DNA from: Diphasiastrum complanatum
Lineage: Eukaryota; Streptophyta; Lycopodiopsida; Lycopodiales; Lycopodiaceae
DNA: 64,000 nucleotides
NCBI GenBank assembly: GCA_029204225.1
Contig: CM055094.1
Coordinates: 26,159,041-26,223,040, forward strand
Reading direction: 5' to 3'
Below are positions 23,349-34,968 of this stretch, one piece after another. The notes beneath the pieces were generated by a model. The model saw only the letters and a list, made by a program, of their open reading frames with translations, did not search any database and was not told the DNA's origin. Made by a program: the position numbers and the translations under genes. Numbering within the stretch: the stretch's first letter is position 1; the number at the start of each line of letters is the position of its first letter.

Positions 23349-25616
23349 GTGATTTTTGCTTTATCATATTTTTTTCGAATAAACGTTTCATCGCTTATCA
23401 TTTTCTTCTTTAGTAAAGGTTTTGGTCATAGCTTTGACATTGTCCATGTTTTGATTATCAAGGTGGATACACATTACAAAACAATGGAATTCTGTGCAGA
23501 TTTGAGCAATTTGTGTATGGTGGGAAAGATAGGTGATACTCTTGAAGCTTTGGAGCTTCTGGATCAGCAGGGAGTTTCATTATCACGAAATGATGCATAT
23601 TATCTGTTGCAGAGGTGCTGCAGAACAGAGGATTTGCCGGCAGGGAGACGCATATACAGGCTTATGGTCAGAACTGGTCTTGCCTCAATTGCTGTTTTAG
23701 GGGACCACCTTATCCGCCTATTCTCCATGGGTGGTTGTTTGCATGAAGCCAACCAGGTATTCAATAGTATTTGCGAGCCCAGTGTATATACTTGGAGTGC
23801 AATAATCGCTGCGCATACTAAACTGGGGGAGGGAGCAAGAGCTCTTGATTTGTATAACACTATGCAGTCAAGAGGAGTTGAGTGTGATAGTTATACCTAT
23901 GTTGCTGTACTCAATGCCTGTGCTCAAACAACAACTCTCATTCAAGGTAGGTTGATTCATGACCAAATTATCAGAAGAGGGCTGGAATCTGATCCATTTG
24001 TTCAAAGTGGCCTCATTGACATGTATGCCAAGTGTGGTAGTATAGATGATGCAATTAAAGTTTTTGAGAATTCGCCAAGTAGTGATGTGGTGGTATGGAG
24101 CTCAATGACTTCTGGATATGCAAAGCATGGGCTTGGTCAGAAAGCCCTAGATGTTTTTAAGAAAATGAAGCGGCATGGAGTAAGGCCAAATCATGTAACA
24201 TTTGTAAGTCTACTGGAAGCATGTGGAAGTATACCAAGCCTGGCTCAAGGTAGGCAAATCCATATCCAAATCATGAGTTATGGATTTGAATCAAATGTGG
24301 TTGTTGGAAATGCTCTTATTGACATGTACATAAAGTGTGGGAGTCTTGCTGAGGCTCACAAAGTGTTCAATGGGCTTCCAAACCATGATGTGGTGACATG
24401 GGGCACAATGATCACAGGATATGCTCATCATGGGCAAGGCCATGAAGCTCTGGAACTTTTTGACAAAATGAAACAAGAGGGAGTACATCCTGACAATGTT
24501 TTATATGCAAACATTTTGAAAGTATGTGGGAACATGGCAGCACTTGGGCAAGGCAGGCAACTTCATGCTGAAAGTTTAGGAAGGGGACTTCAATCAGATT
24601 TTCTTATTGGAAATGCCCTTGTTGATATGTATAGCAGGTGTGGGAGCATGGACGAGGCACACAAAGTTTTCAACAAAATGCCCCATAGAGACATTGTGTC
24701 ATGGGGGGCATTGATTGGAGGATATGCTCGACAAAGTGACTTTAAGATGGCACAACAATGTCTTAATGACATGCAATTAGAAGGTTGTAAGCCGGATAAA
24801 GTCATATTTTTGATAATTCTTGCAGCATGCAGTCGCAAGGGCTTAGTGGATGAAGGCTTTCAGTATTTCAAGTCAATGAGCGAAGAGTATGGCATTACTC
24901 CGAGTATCGAACATCACACCTGCTTGGTTGACCTCCTTGGCCGTGCAGGGCATCTTGATGACGCAGAAAACTTACTCTCTAATATGCCGATGCCACCCAA
25001 TCTTAAGGGGTGGGGTTCCCTGTTGTCTTCCTGCAAAACGTATGGTGATCTGGAGCGTGGACGACGATGTTTTGATCAAATGCTGAGATTAGATTCTAGA
25101 AATGCTTCTGCTTACGTTCAGATGTCGAATATATTTGCTGATGCTGATATGTGGGCCGATGCTCACAAAGTAGAAGAGCTGAGGAAAAAAGCAGGTGCTT
25201 GGAAGAAGCCAGCGCAGGCTTGGATTGAGGTTGATAACAAGATACATGGGTTTGATGTTGGAGACAACAGTCATCCTCAAAGTGATTTTATTTATGCCAA
25301 ACTGAAGGTATTAAGTAGGCAGATGAAGGAAGAAGGCTATGTGCCAAAAGTAGAGTTAGTAGTGAAGCCAGTGTCGGATGAGGACAAGGAGGATGCCTTA
25401 TGTGGACATGTAGAGAAACTGGCAATCGCATATGGTCTTGTAAGTACTCCTCCAGGAACAACTCTTCGTGCAGCAAAGAGTCTGCGAGTATGTACAGACT
25501 GTCATAGTGCCACCAAAATTATTTCAAAGCTTGAAAAGCGAGAGATTTTTATCCGGGACGCATATCGCCTTCACCACTTTAAGGATGGAGCATGTTCCTG
25601 TAATGATTTTTTCTAA
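23349..25616 (+). CDS. PLS-class PPR protein with E and DYW domains (organelle RNA editing factor)
   Basis: A single-exon gene of 755 codons. Residues about 60-530 are tandem pentatricopeptide repeats of P, L and S type, with recurrent cores such as LIDMYAKCGSIDDAIKVFE from residue 222. They are followed by E1/E2 motifs (about 540-640) and a DYW domain to the end. The cytidine-deaminase-like zinc residues are intact: H687 and E689 (HVE) and C715/C718 in CTDCH. The family binds specific organelle transcripts through the repeats and converts C to U. Two departures stand out: the PG box reads PAQAWIEV instead of PGxSWIEV, and the protein ends CNDFF rather than CxDYW. Two starts are possible: Met1 (23349), which gives a hydrophobic, Arg/Lys-bearing leader that could target an organelle, or Met46 (23484), where PPR-like sequence begins. 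No frameshift or stop interrupts it. Confidence 0.92.
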   Translation: MIFALSYFFRINVSSLIIFFFSKGFGHSFDIVHVLIIKVDTHYKTMEFCADLSNLCMVGKIGDTLEALELLDQQGVSLSRNDAYYLLQRCCRTEDLPAGRRIYRLMVRTGLASIAVLGDHLIRLFSMGGCLHEANQVFNSICEPSVYTWSAIIAAHTKLGEGARALDLYNTMQSRGVECDSYTYVAVLNACAQTTTLIQGRLIHDQIIRRGLESDPFVQSGLIDMYAKCGSIDDAIKVFENSPSSDVVVWSSMTSGYAKHGLGQKALDVFKKMKRHGVRPNHVTFVSLLEACGSIPSLAQGRQIHIQIMSYGFESNVVVGNALIDMYIKCGSLAEAHKVFNGLPNHDVVTWGTMITGYAHHGQGHEALELFDKMKQEGVHPDNVLYANILKVCGNMAALGQGRQLHAESLGRGLQSDFLIGNALVDMYSRCGSMDEAHKVFNKMPHRDIVSWGALIGGYARQSDFKMAQQCLNDMQLEGCKPDKVIFLIILAACSRKGLVDEGFQYFKSMSEEYGITPSIEHHTCLVDLLGRAGHLDDAENLLSNMPMPPNLKGWGSLLSSCKTYGDLERGRRCFDQMLRLDSRNASAYVQMSNIFADADMWADAHKVEELRKKAGAWKKPAQAWIEVDNKIHGFDVGDNSHPQSDFIYAKLKVLSRQMKEEGYVPKVELVVKPVSDEDKEDALCGHVEKLAIAYGLVSTPPGTTLRAAKSLRVCTDCHSATKIISKLEKREIFIRDAYRLHHFKDGACSCNDFF

Positions 25617-26686
25617 TCGCAAATGTACACGTCAATGATTGTAAGCCAATTGTAAAGCACCTCTTATAAGATCACTTCTGTTAAATGTTGTATTGTCGTT
25701 TGATTTCTTATAAGGTCTTCAACATTAGTGATTTGGTCAAAATTCTAACCTACCCCTTTTGGGCTTATTAGGGACATAATATCAAAGCCCTCCTATGTAA
25801 ATGTTGTTGAAGTTGTACGTCTCATTCATTCATTCAGATTTTTGCACTTAAGCAAAGTTGAAGTATTCGAAATTTCTGATGTTATCTATATCAGTGCATT
25901 TGGGAAGAACTTTTCCTGTGACCTGGGGATCAAAATTTGTTCTGGAGACTCTTCTTGCTTAAGCTTGGTAATCCTAGTGTTTCATTTGATTTTATATAAT
26001 TTTGAAGAGCAGATTCTTAGATGTTTTCTGAATGTAGTTTGACATTTTGCAAAAAACATACTTCTGCTCTTTTATTGTAAAGAGTTGACAAGATTTCATA
26101 GTTAACTGAGCTAGATCTTGTTTTGAGTATCTTTCCAAATCACAAGAGATATGACGTGGGGGTCGTGCATTTTGTATGTGCAGTGTCCTCATCATTTCTA
26201 GCTCTCATATGCTTGTCCCAAGTGCAACTATGCCAAGTTTGTGATTTATCCATGGAATGCACAAGCAGAAAAATTTATCTATAAATATCAGAAAACATTT
26301 TAACTCACGTTTTATCACATAATCAAGCCATAGAGGCCTCAATATCTATTCATCCGGAGTTATGAATCTTCCTCTTTTACGAGAAACCCACTGGTTCACT
26401 TCCAAGCCAATGCATGACACAAGCTTTGCATCACGTCCATTTGCACAAAAGCTCGGTCTCCATCTTAGCCACATAATTAATGTGCCCAAAACCTATGCAC
26501 TTGAGAGCAAAGCTCATTTTTCCATCTTCTTAAGGATGATGCTCTTATCAAATATGTTAAGGATGATGCTCTTATCAAATCCTTTGCTTTCTGACAAGGA
26601 GTGCAATCAGAGGTTAAAGAAAATCATGGCTATGTCAGTTTCTTCAAGGACCCATACATGTCTAAGCATGCAATCTACATTACAGA
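25617..26686. other. 3' flank of the PPR gene and intergenic DNA
   Basis: AT-rich sequence with no clear gene. The first few hundred bases should include the PPR 3' untranslated region. An open frame at 26362-26691 contains HDTSFASRP, weakly like a cytochrome P450 segment, but it is too short to call. Confidence 0.4.
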
Positions 26687-26966
26687 CATGAAGCTATGGG
26701 AATGCCCATAGGTAAAAGCCATAGATTTTGTACCCAACAATACCATAACTATACTCTTGATTATAAATATAAAAATTAACAAATGACAACTTATCTTCAT
26801 CTCTAATTCTCATGCAACTAAAAAACATGAAGCTATGGGAATGCCCATAGGTAAAAACCATAGATTTTGTACCCAACGATACTATAACTATACTCTTGAT
26901 TATAAATATAAAAATTAACAAATGACAACTTCTTATCTTCATCTCTGATTCTCATGCACTCAAAAA
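26687..26966. repeat. Two-copy tandem repeat, unit about 140 bp
   Basis: The segment beginning 'catgaagctatgggaatg' at 26687 recurs at 26826, nearly identical apart from a few substitutions and a 3-base insertion. The first bases of a third copy appear at 26967. It looks like a recent local duplication. Confidence 0.9.
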
Positions 26967-27218
26967 CATGAAGCCACCCTTATTTTTAGTTCCTTTTTTA
27001 CATTTGAAAATGTTTTTAGAAGACGTTTACAATAATGAATCTATTATTGTAGGCCTAACTTGTCACGTTGCTCATAAACCAAAGGCCAAGAACATGCCAC
27101 AATTAACTTGAATGTCATTTTCTTATCATGAACAATATCTCTTAGATCACCATTGTAGCCCAAATTATAAAGCTTCAATCAAAAACATTTCAATGAAAAC
27201 CAAGCATACTAAAATGTG

Positions 27219-27379
<161 letters not shown>

Positions 27380-27522
27380 CTGATGATCGCGAGATGGCTA
27401 TTGCAGTTTTCTTAGACTTCTTGACCCTTTTAACATAATTATCAGCTTTGCTCTTTTGCTCAAGTGTTGTTGCTGATCTCTGCTCCTCCATCGTTGCTGC
27501 CTTCTAGCCACCTGCTACTAGC

Positions 27523-28617
27523 GTGCTCCACCTTTTTTTGAGGGCTCCGCATAAGAGGGGGGGAGGTAATTCCCCCCACGCTCCATCGCGCCTTGCTGGC
27601 CCAGAACTTGCCATTGCATTTGATCCGCACCCTGCACCGCGTCCTTCTGGTTGGGAATCCATCTCCATCGCTGTTGTTGTACCTGCCCCTGTACCTGCTA
27701 GCCCGGAATCCATCTTCATCACTGTTGTACCTGTTTCAGGTGGAATTATCGCATCTGCATATGGAATCACATCTTCTATTTCGGTTGCAATCCCTATTTC
27801 TCCGTCAGATCCTCTTCTCACTAAAAGTGAATCCATTATAGCTGACCCTTTGACCTCGAATACCCTAGAAGAGGAATCACATGTGCCTCTAGCCTTTATG
27901 ATTTCCGTCATTCGTGCAGATCAGTTACGTTCATATGAATATCTCAACGACCATAGAAAAACACTTCTTTCTCTTGAAGCTACGATCCAAGCTGTGCAAT
28001 CTCACCTTCAGAAACTAGATTTGTCTATCGCAGATCTCAAGAAAGAAGTTACAGCCATCAAAATCGAAACTTCCTCTCATTCGACTACGTCAGCTAAGAT
28101 CCAACAGCTTGAAAGTCAAGTGGAACAGCATCTTACCGCTATCTTGGGCAGATGTGCTTAATTGTCCTAATATTGCTGTTCTACCACCTCCATCTTCTTT
28201 TATCTCGACTACGTTCACCGAGAGCCGTTTGCGAGAGCAAAAGGCTCTTAATATCTGAGTCAGAGGTATTACAAACTCCCATGATGTTGTTGGGGAAGCT
28301 AAAAAGTTTCTTGAAGAGAGTCTTCAACACCACCACAAGGATATGGATACTGCATGGCGACCTAAGAAAGACCCAGACACTCTTGTCATACGGTTTGCAT
28401 CTGCAACTGGCCATCATGAAGTGCTAGGGAAGAGATCTACACTGCGGGGCACTACGATATACATGGATGAAGACCTTACTTTCATTCAGGTTCAAGAACG
28501 GAAAAAGGCAAAACAGGAGGCTATAACAAATGGAAAGCGACTGATCTATAGGGATGGTATCATTCGCTTTATAGATATTAAACTTGTTGTTACTAATGTG
28601 ATATCTGAGATTATTTA
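27523..28617 (+). pseudogene. LINE ORF1-like protein (coiled coil plus RNA-binding C-terminal domain), broken
   Basis: The first open frame (27523-28161) has a Pro/Ser/Ile-rich N-terminus, then a coiled coil with heptad-like leucines (about residues 145-205, for example LQKLDLSIADLKKEV). After a frame change near 28155 the reading continues: SRLREQKALN, then a TGA, VRGITNSHDVVGEAKKFLEE, then DPDTLVIRFAS, LRGTTIYMDEDLT and RKKAKQEAITNGKRLIYRDG, ending at 28617. This order of coiled coil, RRM-like fold and C-terminal domain matches ORF1p of L1-type LINEs, an RNA chaperone of the retrotransposition particle. No endonuclease or RT frame follows, so this is either an ORF1-only derivative or a copy with ORF2 deleted. 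Confidence 0.65.
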
Positions 28618-28818
28618 GAGTTAGTGTGAGAGTTAGAGCACTGAAGAGATGTCATTTGAATCTGTAAATGGTCTTCGTACCATATAATCGTGGACATTAT
28701 CCTCTTCTTAGTTGGATTGTTTTTCAGTTATGTTGTTTGATGACACTGCTCCGTCTTGGGTCCACTTTACCTGATGTACTTGCTCATCTTATACGCCTTT
28801 TGGCATGGAAAAGACGTT

Positions 28819-28825
28819 AATAAAG

Positions 28826-28912
<87 letters not shown>
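28819..28912 (+). repeat. AATAAA followed by a (CT)n tract: possible retroposon tail
   Basis: A polyadenylation-like AATAAA (28819-28824) is followed three bases later by about 42 CT units (28828-28912), where a LINE 3' tail would be expected. Whether the tract was copied by the element or expanded afterwards cannot be told here. Confidence 0.6.
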
Positions 28913-28914
<2 letters not shown>

Positions 28915-29097
28915 GATTGTTTTTGTGTCCATGAGCAATTAGAAATCCACGTTTTGCATGACATGAATTTGGGAGCTTGTAAAGTAACTCACCTTACCCA
29001 TCTATTACATGATTTGTGTGTCCATTTGCAATAAAAAATTCATACATCTCATTATTATTAATATTGTGAATTGTGAAGGAATTGAGTGCTATTACAT

Positions 29098-30123
29098 CTC
29101 GTTTGTAAGCTCAACAAAGCAATTTATGGATTGAAGCAAGCACCATGGGCGTGGTATTCTTGAATTGATGAACACTTCAAGCAAAGGGGAATGGTAAAGA
29201 GTGATGCTAATCCTAATCTTTACATTCTAAGGCAAGATTTAGATATAGTGTTCATTGTGTTGTACATGGATGATTTGATTATTACAGGAAGTAATGAGAG
29301 CTTAATTGATGAAATCAAATCAGATCTTTTCAATGCTTATGACATGAGCGATCTAGGATTGATGCACTATTGTCTTGGCATTAAATTATGGCAAAAGGAA
29401 GACATGGTCTTTCTTACACAAAACAAATATGCGCAAGATTTGCTTTATAAGTTCAATATGCGGGATTGTAAGTCTTTGAGTACACCTATGGATGTCAACA
29501 TGAAGCTTATTGCATATGATGAATATGAGAAAGTGTTGTTTATTTGTATAGACAACTAGTGGGTAGTTTGATTTATTTGACACACACACGACCCGATATT
29601 TCTTATGTTGTTGGCGTTGTTAGTCAATTTATGCAAAATCCTAGTCAAGCACACTGGAAGTTTGCTAAACGTATGTTCAGATACATTTGAGGGACATTGA
29701 ATTTTGGTTTGAAGTATGATCAGTCTTGGTAGGTTATATAGATGCCGATTGGGTAGGTAATATTGATGACTGAAGATCTACCAGTGGTCATACATTCAGT
29801 TACGGTACAACCGCAATTTCATGGAGCAGCAAAAAGCAACCTACAATAGCCTTATCATCAACGGAAGTTGAATATCGAGCACTTAGCAATGCAACATAAG
29901 AAGCGGTATGGTTACGAAGATTGCTTGTGGATTTAGGTCAACCACAAGTGAATGCGACTACTATATCTTGCGACAATCAAAGCTGCATTCACCTTGACAA
30001 AAATCCAGTTTTACATGCTCGAACCAAGCACATCGAAATAAACTATCATTTTGTTCGAGAGAAAATTCTTGATGGAGCCATTGATCTTGTTTTTTGTAGT
30101 AGGGAGAGTGTTAGAAATCAATG
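29098..30123 (+). pseudogene. Ty1/copia RT-RNase H relic
   Basis: Similarity starts abruptly with CKLNKAIYGLKQAPWAWYS, the RT motif before the catalytic box. It continues with LYMDDLIITGS (catalytic YMDD), DLGLMHYCLGI and KYAQDLLYKFNMRDCK. After a frame change near 29540 it gives the end of RT (LVGSLIYLTHTRPDISYVVG) and RNase H up to the typical NQSCIHLDKNPVLHARTKHI and HFVREKILDG. Several stops lie in the RNase H part. Gag, protease and integrase are absent, so this is a 5'-truncated relic. Confidence 0.9.
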
Positions 30124-30290
30124 ATAAACTTCATTCTGTTACTATTTACGATGTACATTAATGTTGACAGTTGTTACGAGCTGTAATTAGTCGTAGGCTA
30201 GTCTATTAGTCTATGTGACAAATCCTATCCATGTGAACTAGACCATCAGTTGTTGATCTATAACACTCTTTGTGAATGGATATGGATGAG
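30098..30290 (+). mobile_element. Copia polypurine tract and start of 3' LTR
   Basis: The pol end overlaps a purine run (AGTAGGGAGAG) followed by TGTTAGAAATC at 30109, typical of the first LTR bases. The LTR is cut short before the gypsy fragment on the opposite strand. The right border is approximate. Confidence 0.55.
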
Positions 30291-30412
30291 AGAAAAATAT
30301 TACAGAAAAGAAGAATGCAATAAAGACAAACAGAGACAATAAAAAAGCATAAAACAAAAAGAAGACACAAAAAATAAAACAAATCAGTAAAATATATACA
30401 ATAGTGGTAGAG

Positions 30413-30955
30413 TTATATGGGGTCAACAAAAAACAACTCTTCGTAGTACCGTCGTAGATGACCACCATTTACGACAGTGTCGAGAAGTACTCTGTCAAGT
30501 GTTTCCAATTGGACAGCTCCATTAGGAAAGATTTTATTTATAACGTATGGTCCTTCGCTTCTGAATTTTAATCTCCCTGGGTGCTTCTTAGATGTGTAGA
30601 GAAGCACCTGATCACCTAGGTGTAAATATTTATTGCGTAGGTGACGATCATGCCAGGCTTTTTGGCGACGTTTGTTAACTAATTGTGCGTTATACAATAT
30701 GAGTCAAGTCTCACACAATTGGGCTAACGTAAATAGCCTGTTATTGACTTGTTGTTCAATGGTAGCTTTCTCCCATAGATCCGTAGAGAAAGCTTGCACG
30801 ACTCGCAAGGAAGGAACTAGGAATTCAACAGACATCACTGCCTCTTGACCATATACGAGATGGAATGGGATAACCCATCTAGTGGCCTTCTTGGGAGTGG
30901 TGCGGTACGCCCAGATAGCGGAGAACAGTTTGGTTTCCCAACTAGAGAGTTATTG
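30413..30955 (-). pseudogene. Ty3/gypsy integrase C-terminal fragment
   Basis: The minus strand reads WAYRTTPKKATRWVIPFHLV and YGQEAVMSVEF, then after one TGA KAWHDRHLRNKYLHLGDQVL and KFRSEGPYVINKIFPNGAVQ, ending with NGGHLRRYYEE. These are the conserved C-terminal integrase segments of plant gypsy elements (Tat/Athila-like). Only about 180 codons are present. The upstream side is replaced by a copia LTR at about 30945. Confidence 0.85.
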
Positions 30956-31756
30956 GTTGCTTAATCAATGGATCTATCAAGTTCTACACATTAGATCTTG
31001 ATCTAGATTCACTACACATGGATTTAAGCAAGAGCAATGGATCAACACATCATAAATTAGTGAGAGCGGCCTCACACGTGTGGAGTACTGTCCACAATAC
31101 GGCCTGCACCTAAAACAACAAGTACAATAGTCCTAGATAGCAATCACTCATAGAAATCACAAGACAAATGACTAGAAATCTCACAAAAGTGTAGAATGCA
31201 AAAGTCTCATCAATCTTCTTAGCAAAATGATGATCCTTTTATGGATCAAGTACATCCACGAGTCTGGTACAGTCCAGTAGGTCTTCACACGTGTGAAGAG
31301 TCCCACATCACTCAGATCTATCCATTTGATCCATCCTTGATCCTTATCCAAAAGTTGACCTTCTAGAATATGGCTAAAATCCAAAAAGCTAGTCTCCTAG
31401 GATATAGGAATATTCCCTACAAAATAGGATCTAAGGAAAATGGTCAACTCTTATCTTCTAGTACTCTATACACAAGTGTGAACATCCACTTGCCATGTGG
31501 GAGCATTTACTCATGCACATGCAAAGAAAGGCTAATTTCTAGGTGACTAGTCAACTTGACTAAAAAACTAGTCATATCATGTTCACACTAACTAGATTAA
31601 TACAAAATCAATTTAGATATATACAAGTATGAAAAGTACATCCTTTCACACGTGGGAACAGGCTCCACACGTGTGAAATCAGATCATCAACATTATTCTA
31701 ATGTTTGATCAATATTACAATAACCAATGTCAAGTGAGAAGTGACAATTTTCAACA
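30945..31756 (-). mobile_element. Copia LTR, minus orientation, 3' end truncated
   Basis: Related by eye to the plus-orientation LTR at 32876-33572 and to the split LTR at 36281-37168: the shared blocks are 'gatcaagtacatccacgag', 'caataggatctaagg'-like words and the end region with 'caataactct'. The LTR start (TGTTGAAAATTGTCAC on the minus strand) is at 31756. The last 60 or so bases are lost at the gypsy junction. It contains CACACGTGTG at 31073, 31286 and 31666. Confidence 0.7.
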
Positions 31757-31784
31757 ATAGCTACACACAGTACCTAGTAGCCAA

Positions 31785-32281
31785 CAATAGGACAACAGCT
31801 AGGGCTCTAGGTGGGACATAGACTTGCAGGCCTCATTTAATGCCCAAGTACATTTCAAATTTGAAAATTGCTTATGAATTTTAATCAACCCACTTTTGTG
31901 TCCCCCTTCACATTCAAACTAAGACTACCTCACTTTCATTAGCCTTTCACATACCAAATAATTTATTTTTTTCAGATGGATATCATTTTTTCCAAACTGG
32001 CCTTCGAGATACATTTTCATTTTGCCATGAAAAATGAAAATGAAAATGTATCTCGAAGGCCAGTTTGGAAAAAAATGATATCCATCTGAAAAAAATAAAT
32101 TATTTGGTATGTGAAAGGCTAATGAAAGTGAGGTAGTCTTAGTTTGAATGTGAAGGGGGACACAAAAGTGGGTTGATTAAAATTCATAAGCAATTTTCAA
32201 AAGTGGGTTGAAATGTACTTGGGCATTAAATGAGACCTGCAAGTCTATGTCCCACCTAGAGCCCTAGCTGTTGTCCTATTG
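31785..32281. repeat. Foldback: inverted repeat with 240-bp arms
   Basis: The left arm 31785-32023 and right arm 32037-32281 are nearly perfect reverse complements around a loop of about 13 bases. The right arm has a small insertion (about 5 bases) compared with the left. No coding capacity. It could be a foldback-type or MITE-like element, or a duplication made by template switching. Confidence 0.92.
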
Positions 32282-32875
32282 GAACCAAGGCAATCAATAT
32301 GCTAGTCTTGCCTTACAAAGTACCTACAAAAGTCTATGGATGATGGGACCTATATTTAGCCCTTAACTCTTGCTCACCCTATGTGGTAATCCAAGGTAAA
32401 AGTGCAACGTAGGATTGATTAACACTAAACTAATTATGATTAACAAACCTGTTTAGGCAAATGAATATGTATCTCGAAGGCCAGTTTGGAAAAAATGATA
32501 TCCATCTGAAAAAAATAAATTATTTGGTATGTGAAAGGCTAATGAAAGTGAGGTAGTCTTAGTTTGAATGTGAAGGGGGACACAAAAGTGGGTTGATTAA
32601 AATTCATAAGCAATTTTCAAATTTGAAATGTACTTGGGCATTAAATGAGACCTGCAAGTCTATGTCCCACCTAGAGCCCTAGCTGTTGTCCTATTGGAAC
32701 CAAGGCAATCAATATGCTAGTCTTGCCTTACAAAGTACCTACAAAAGTCTATGGATGATGGGACCTATATTTAGCCCTTAACTCTTGCTCACCCTATGTG
32801 GTAATCCAAGGTAAAAGTGCAACGTAGGATTGATTAACACTAAACTAATTATGATTAACAAACCTGTTTAGGCAA
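32046..32875. repeat. Two-copy direct repeat, period 421 bp, including the foldback right arm
   Basis: Unit 1 (32046-32460) and unit 2 (32467-32875) are almost identical and separated by 6 bases. Unit 2 matches the left foldback arm better at 'caaatttgaaatg', so unit 1 has changed since the duplication. Confidence 0.92.
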
Positions 32876-33572
32876 GGAAGAGGCCCTTTTTGAGTCCAAA
32901 AAGAGCCCTGATAAGTCAAATTGGTTAAACTTTTGTAATTAGAATGCACTTCCATGTGAATGAGTAAATGCTCCCACATGTAAAGATGCCATTCACACAT
33001 GTGGATAAGATAGTAGATGATAATATAGAGAGATTCCATTAGATCCTATTTTATAGGGAATATTCCTATAAATGTGGAAGACTAGCTTTTTGTTTTCTAG
33101 CCAAAGAGAATAGTCAACTTTGAGAAATGAGCATATATGGCTCCCATTGGTGGATCTCGATGACTAGGCACTTTTCACACGTGTGACGGCTTGCTAGACA
33201 GTACACAGCTCGTGGATGTACTTGATCTATAAAGGGATCAACCAACTCAACGAGACGTTGATGAGACATTGGCAAATTTTAGTTTTCTTGTATTTTTCAC
33301 ATTTGTCTTGAGTTTTGATGAGTGGAATGCTCTTGCATGCTTGAATACTTTAATCTTTGTTTACAGTCCGTACAAGTACTGTCCTCCACACTTGTGAGGC
33401 CGTCTTCATAGTTTTTAATCATTTGATCCATTGCTCTTGCTTAAATCATAGTGTAATGCATCTAGATCAAGATCTAACACTCAGGACTTGATAGATCATT
33501 GTGTTAAGCAATCAATAACTCTTAATGATTGTTTTGTACAATCAAAGTTGTCCTTTTATTTGAAAGTTGACC
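32876..33572 (+). mobile_element. Copia 5' LTR, plus orientation, 5' end truncated
   Basis: It ends directly before a tRNA-Met type primer site. Its 5' end is replaced by the direct repeat. It carries CACACGTGTG at 33176 and a GTCCGTAC...TACTGTCC block near 33366-33385. It faces the minus LTR at 30945-31756 head to head across the foldback. Confidence 0.7.
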
Positions 33573-33585
33573 TGGTATCAGAGCC
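33573..33585 (+). promoter_or_regulatory. Copia primer binding site
   Basis: TGGTATCAGAGCC, the standard plant copia primer site complementary to the 3' end of initiator tRNA-Met. It fixes the orientation and the LTR end. Confidence 0.85.
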
Positions 33586-34162
33586 AAGTCTAAGAGTGAT
33601 CTAATGGTTAATGAATTTTGTGAAATCATTGACAATGAGTTGTTTTGAGCTTTACTTGAGAGGGCGAGTTCAAGGAGATAGGTACTATCAATATTTTTGG
33701 TCAAGATCGATTTGTGGGCTATTGATGTACTGTCCACACATGTGAAATCGTACAACAACCTTCAAATTAACTTCCTTTAGTGTTATTGACCCAAAAATGT
33801 GCACACTAGTCAAAAATTCAAGGTTTTTGGTGCATTGTCTAGATCTAGGTTCAATCTATTGAATGCTAATGATCAAATAGTGTTTTGATTCATTGAAGCA
33901 ATTCATTTTGAAGCATTAGATCAGATCTATAAGGCTGATTTGTTCATATCCTAAGTGTGTCTGAAATATCACACAAAATTGTACTAGAATCAATTTTGGA
34001 GGAGTGATTTGCTAGGATATTTGAAGTAGATCTATTATACCATCATCCAAGTTGAACTAGGTTGATTGGGCCGAGATTAGAAGCTTCTTGGAAAGCTAGA
34101 AATCTATCTTAGATCACCCTTTATCAAGAGATATTTGTGCATCTCATAGGCTTTCATTCACA

Positions 34163-34336
34163 ATGTCATCCATGGGTGGATATTTGTTAGAATCTAGTGA
34201 GAAATTCGCTTTCACAAACTATTCCATTTGGAAAGTGAGGATGGAATCACTACTTGTGATCCATGACCTCTTTGATATTGTTTTAGGAGTTGAGGAAGAA
34301 CCTCAAGCTGCCCAAGAACAACTAAAATACTGTCAT
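34163..34336 (+). pseudogene. Copia gag N-terminus, cut off
   Basis: About 58 codons of a copia Gag: SSEKFAFTNYSIWKVRMESL, then IVLGVEEEPQAAQEQLKY. This is closely like the Gag start at 51725. Homology stops near 34336, where unrelated DNA with a long CT tract begins. The rest of gag is missing. Confidence 0.85.

Positions 34337-34968
<632 letters not shown>

Noticed and set aside
26362-26691. Possible cytochrome P450 remnant (HDTSFASRP)
   Set aside because: Only about nine residues resemble a P450 segment; the rest does not align and no heme-binding motif is present.
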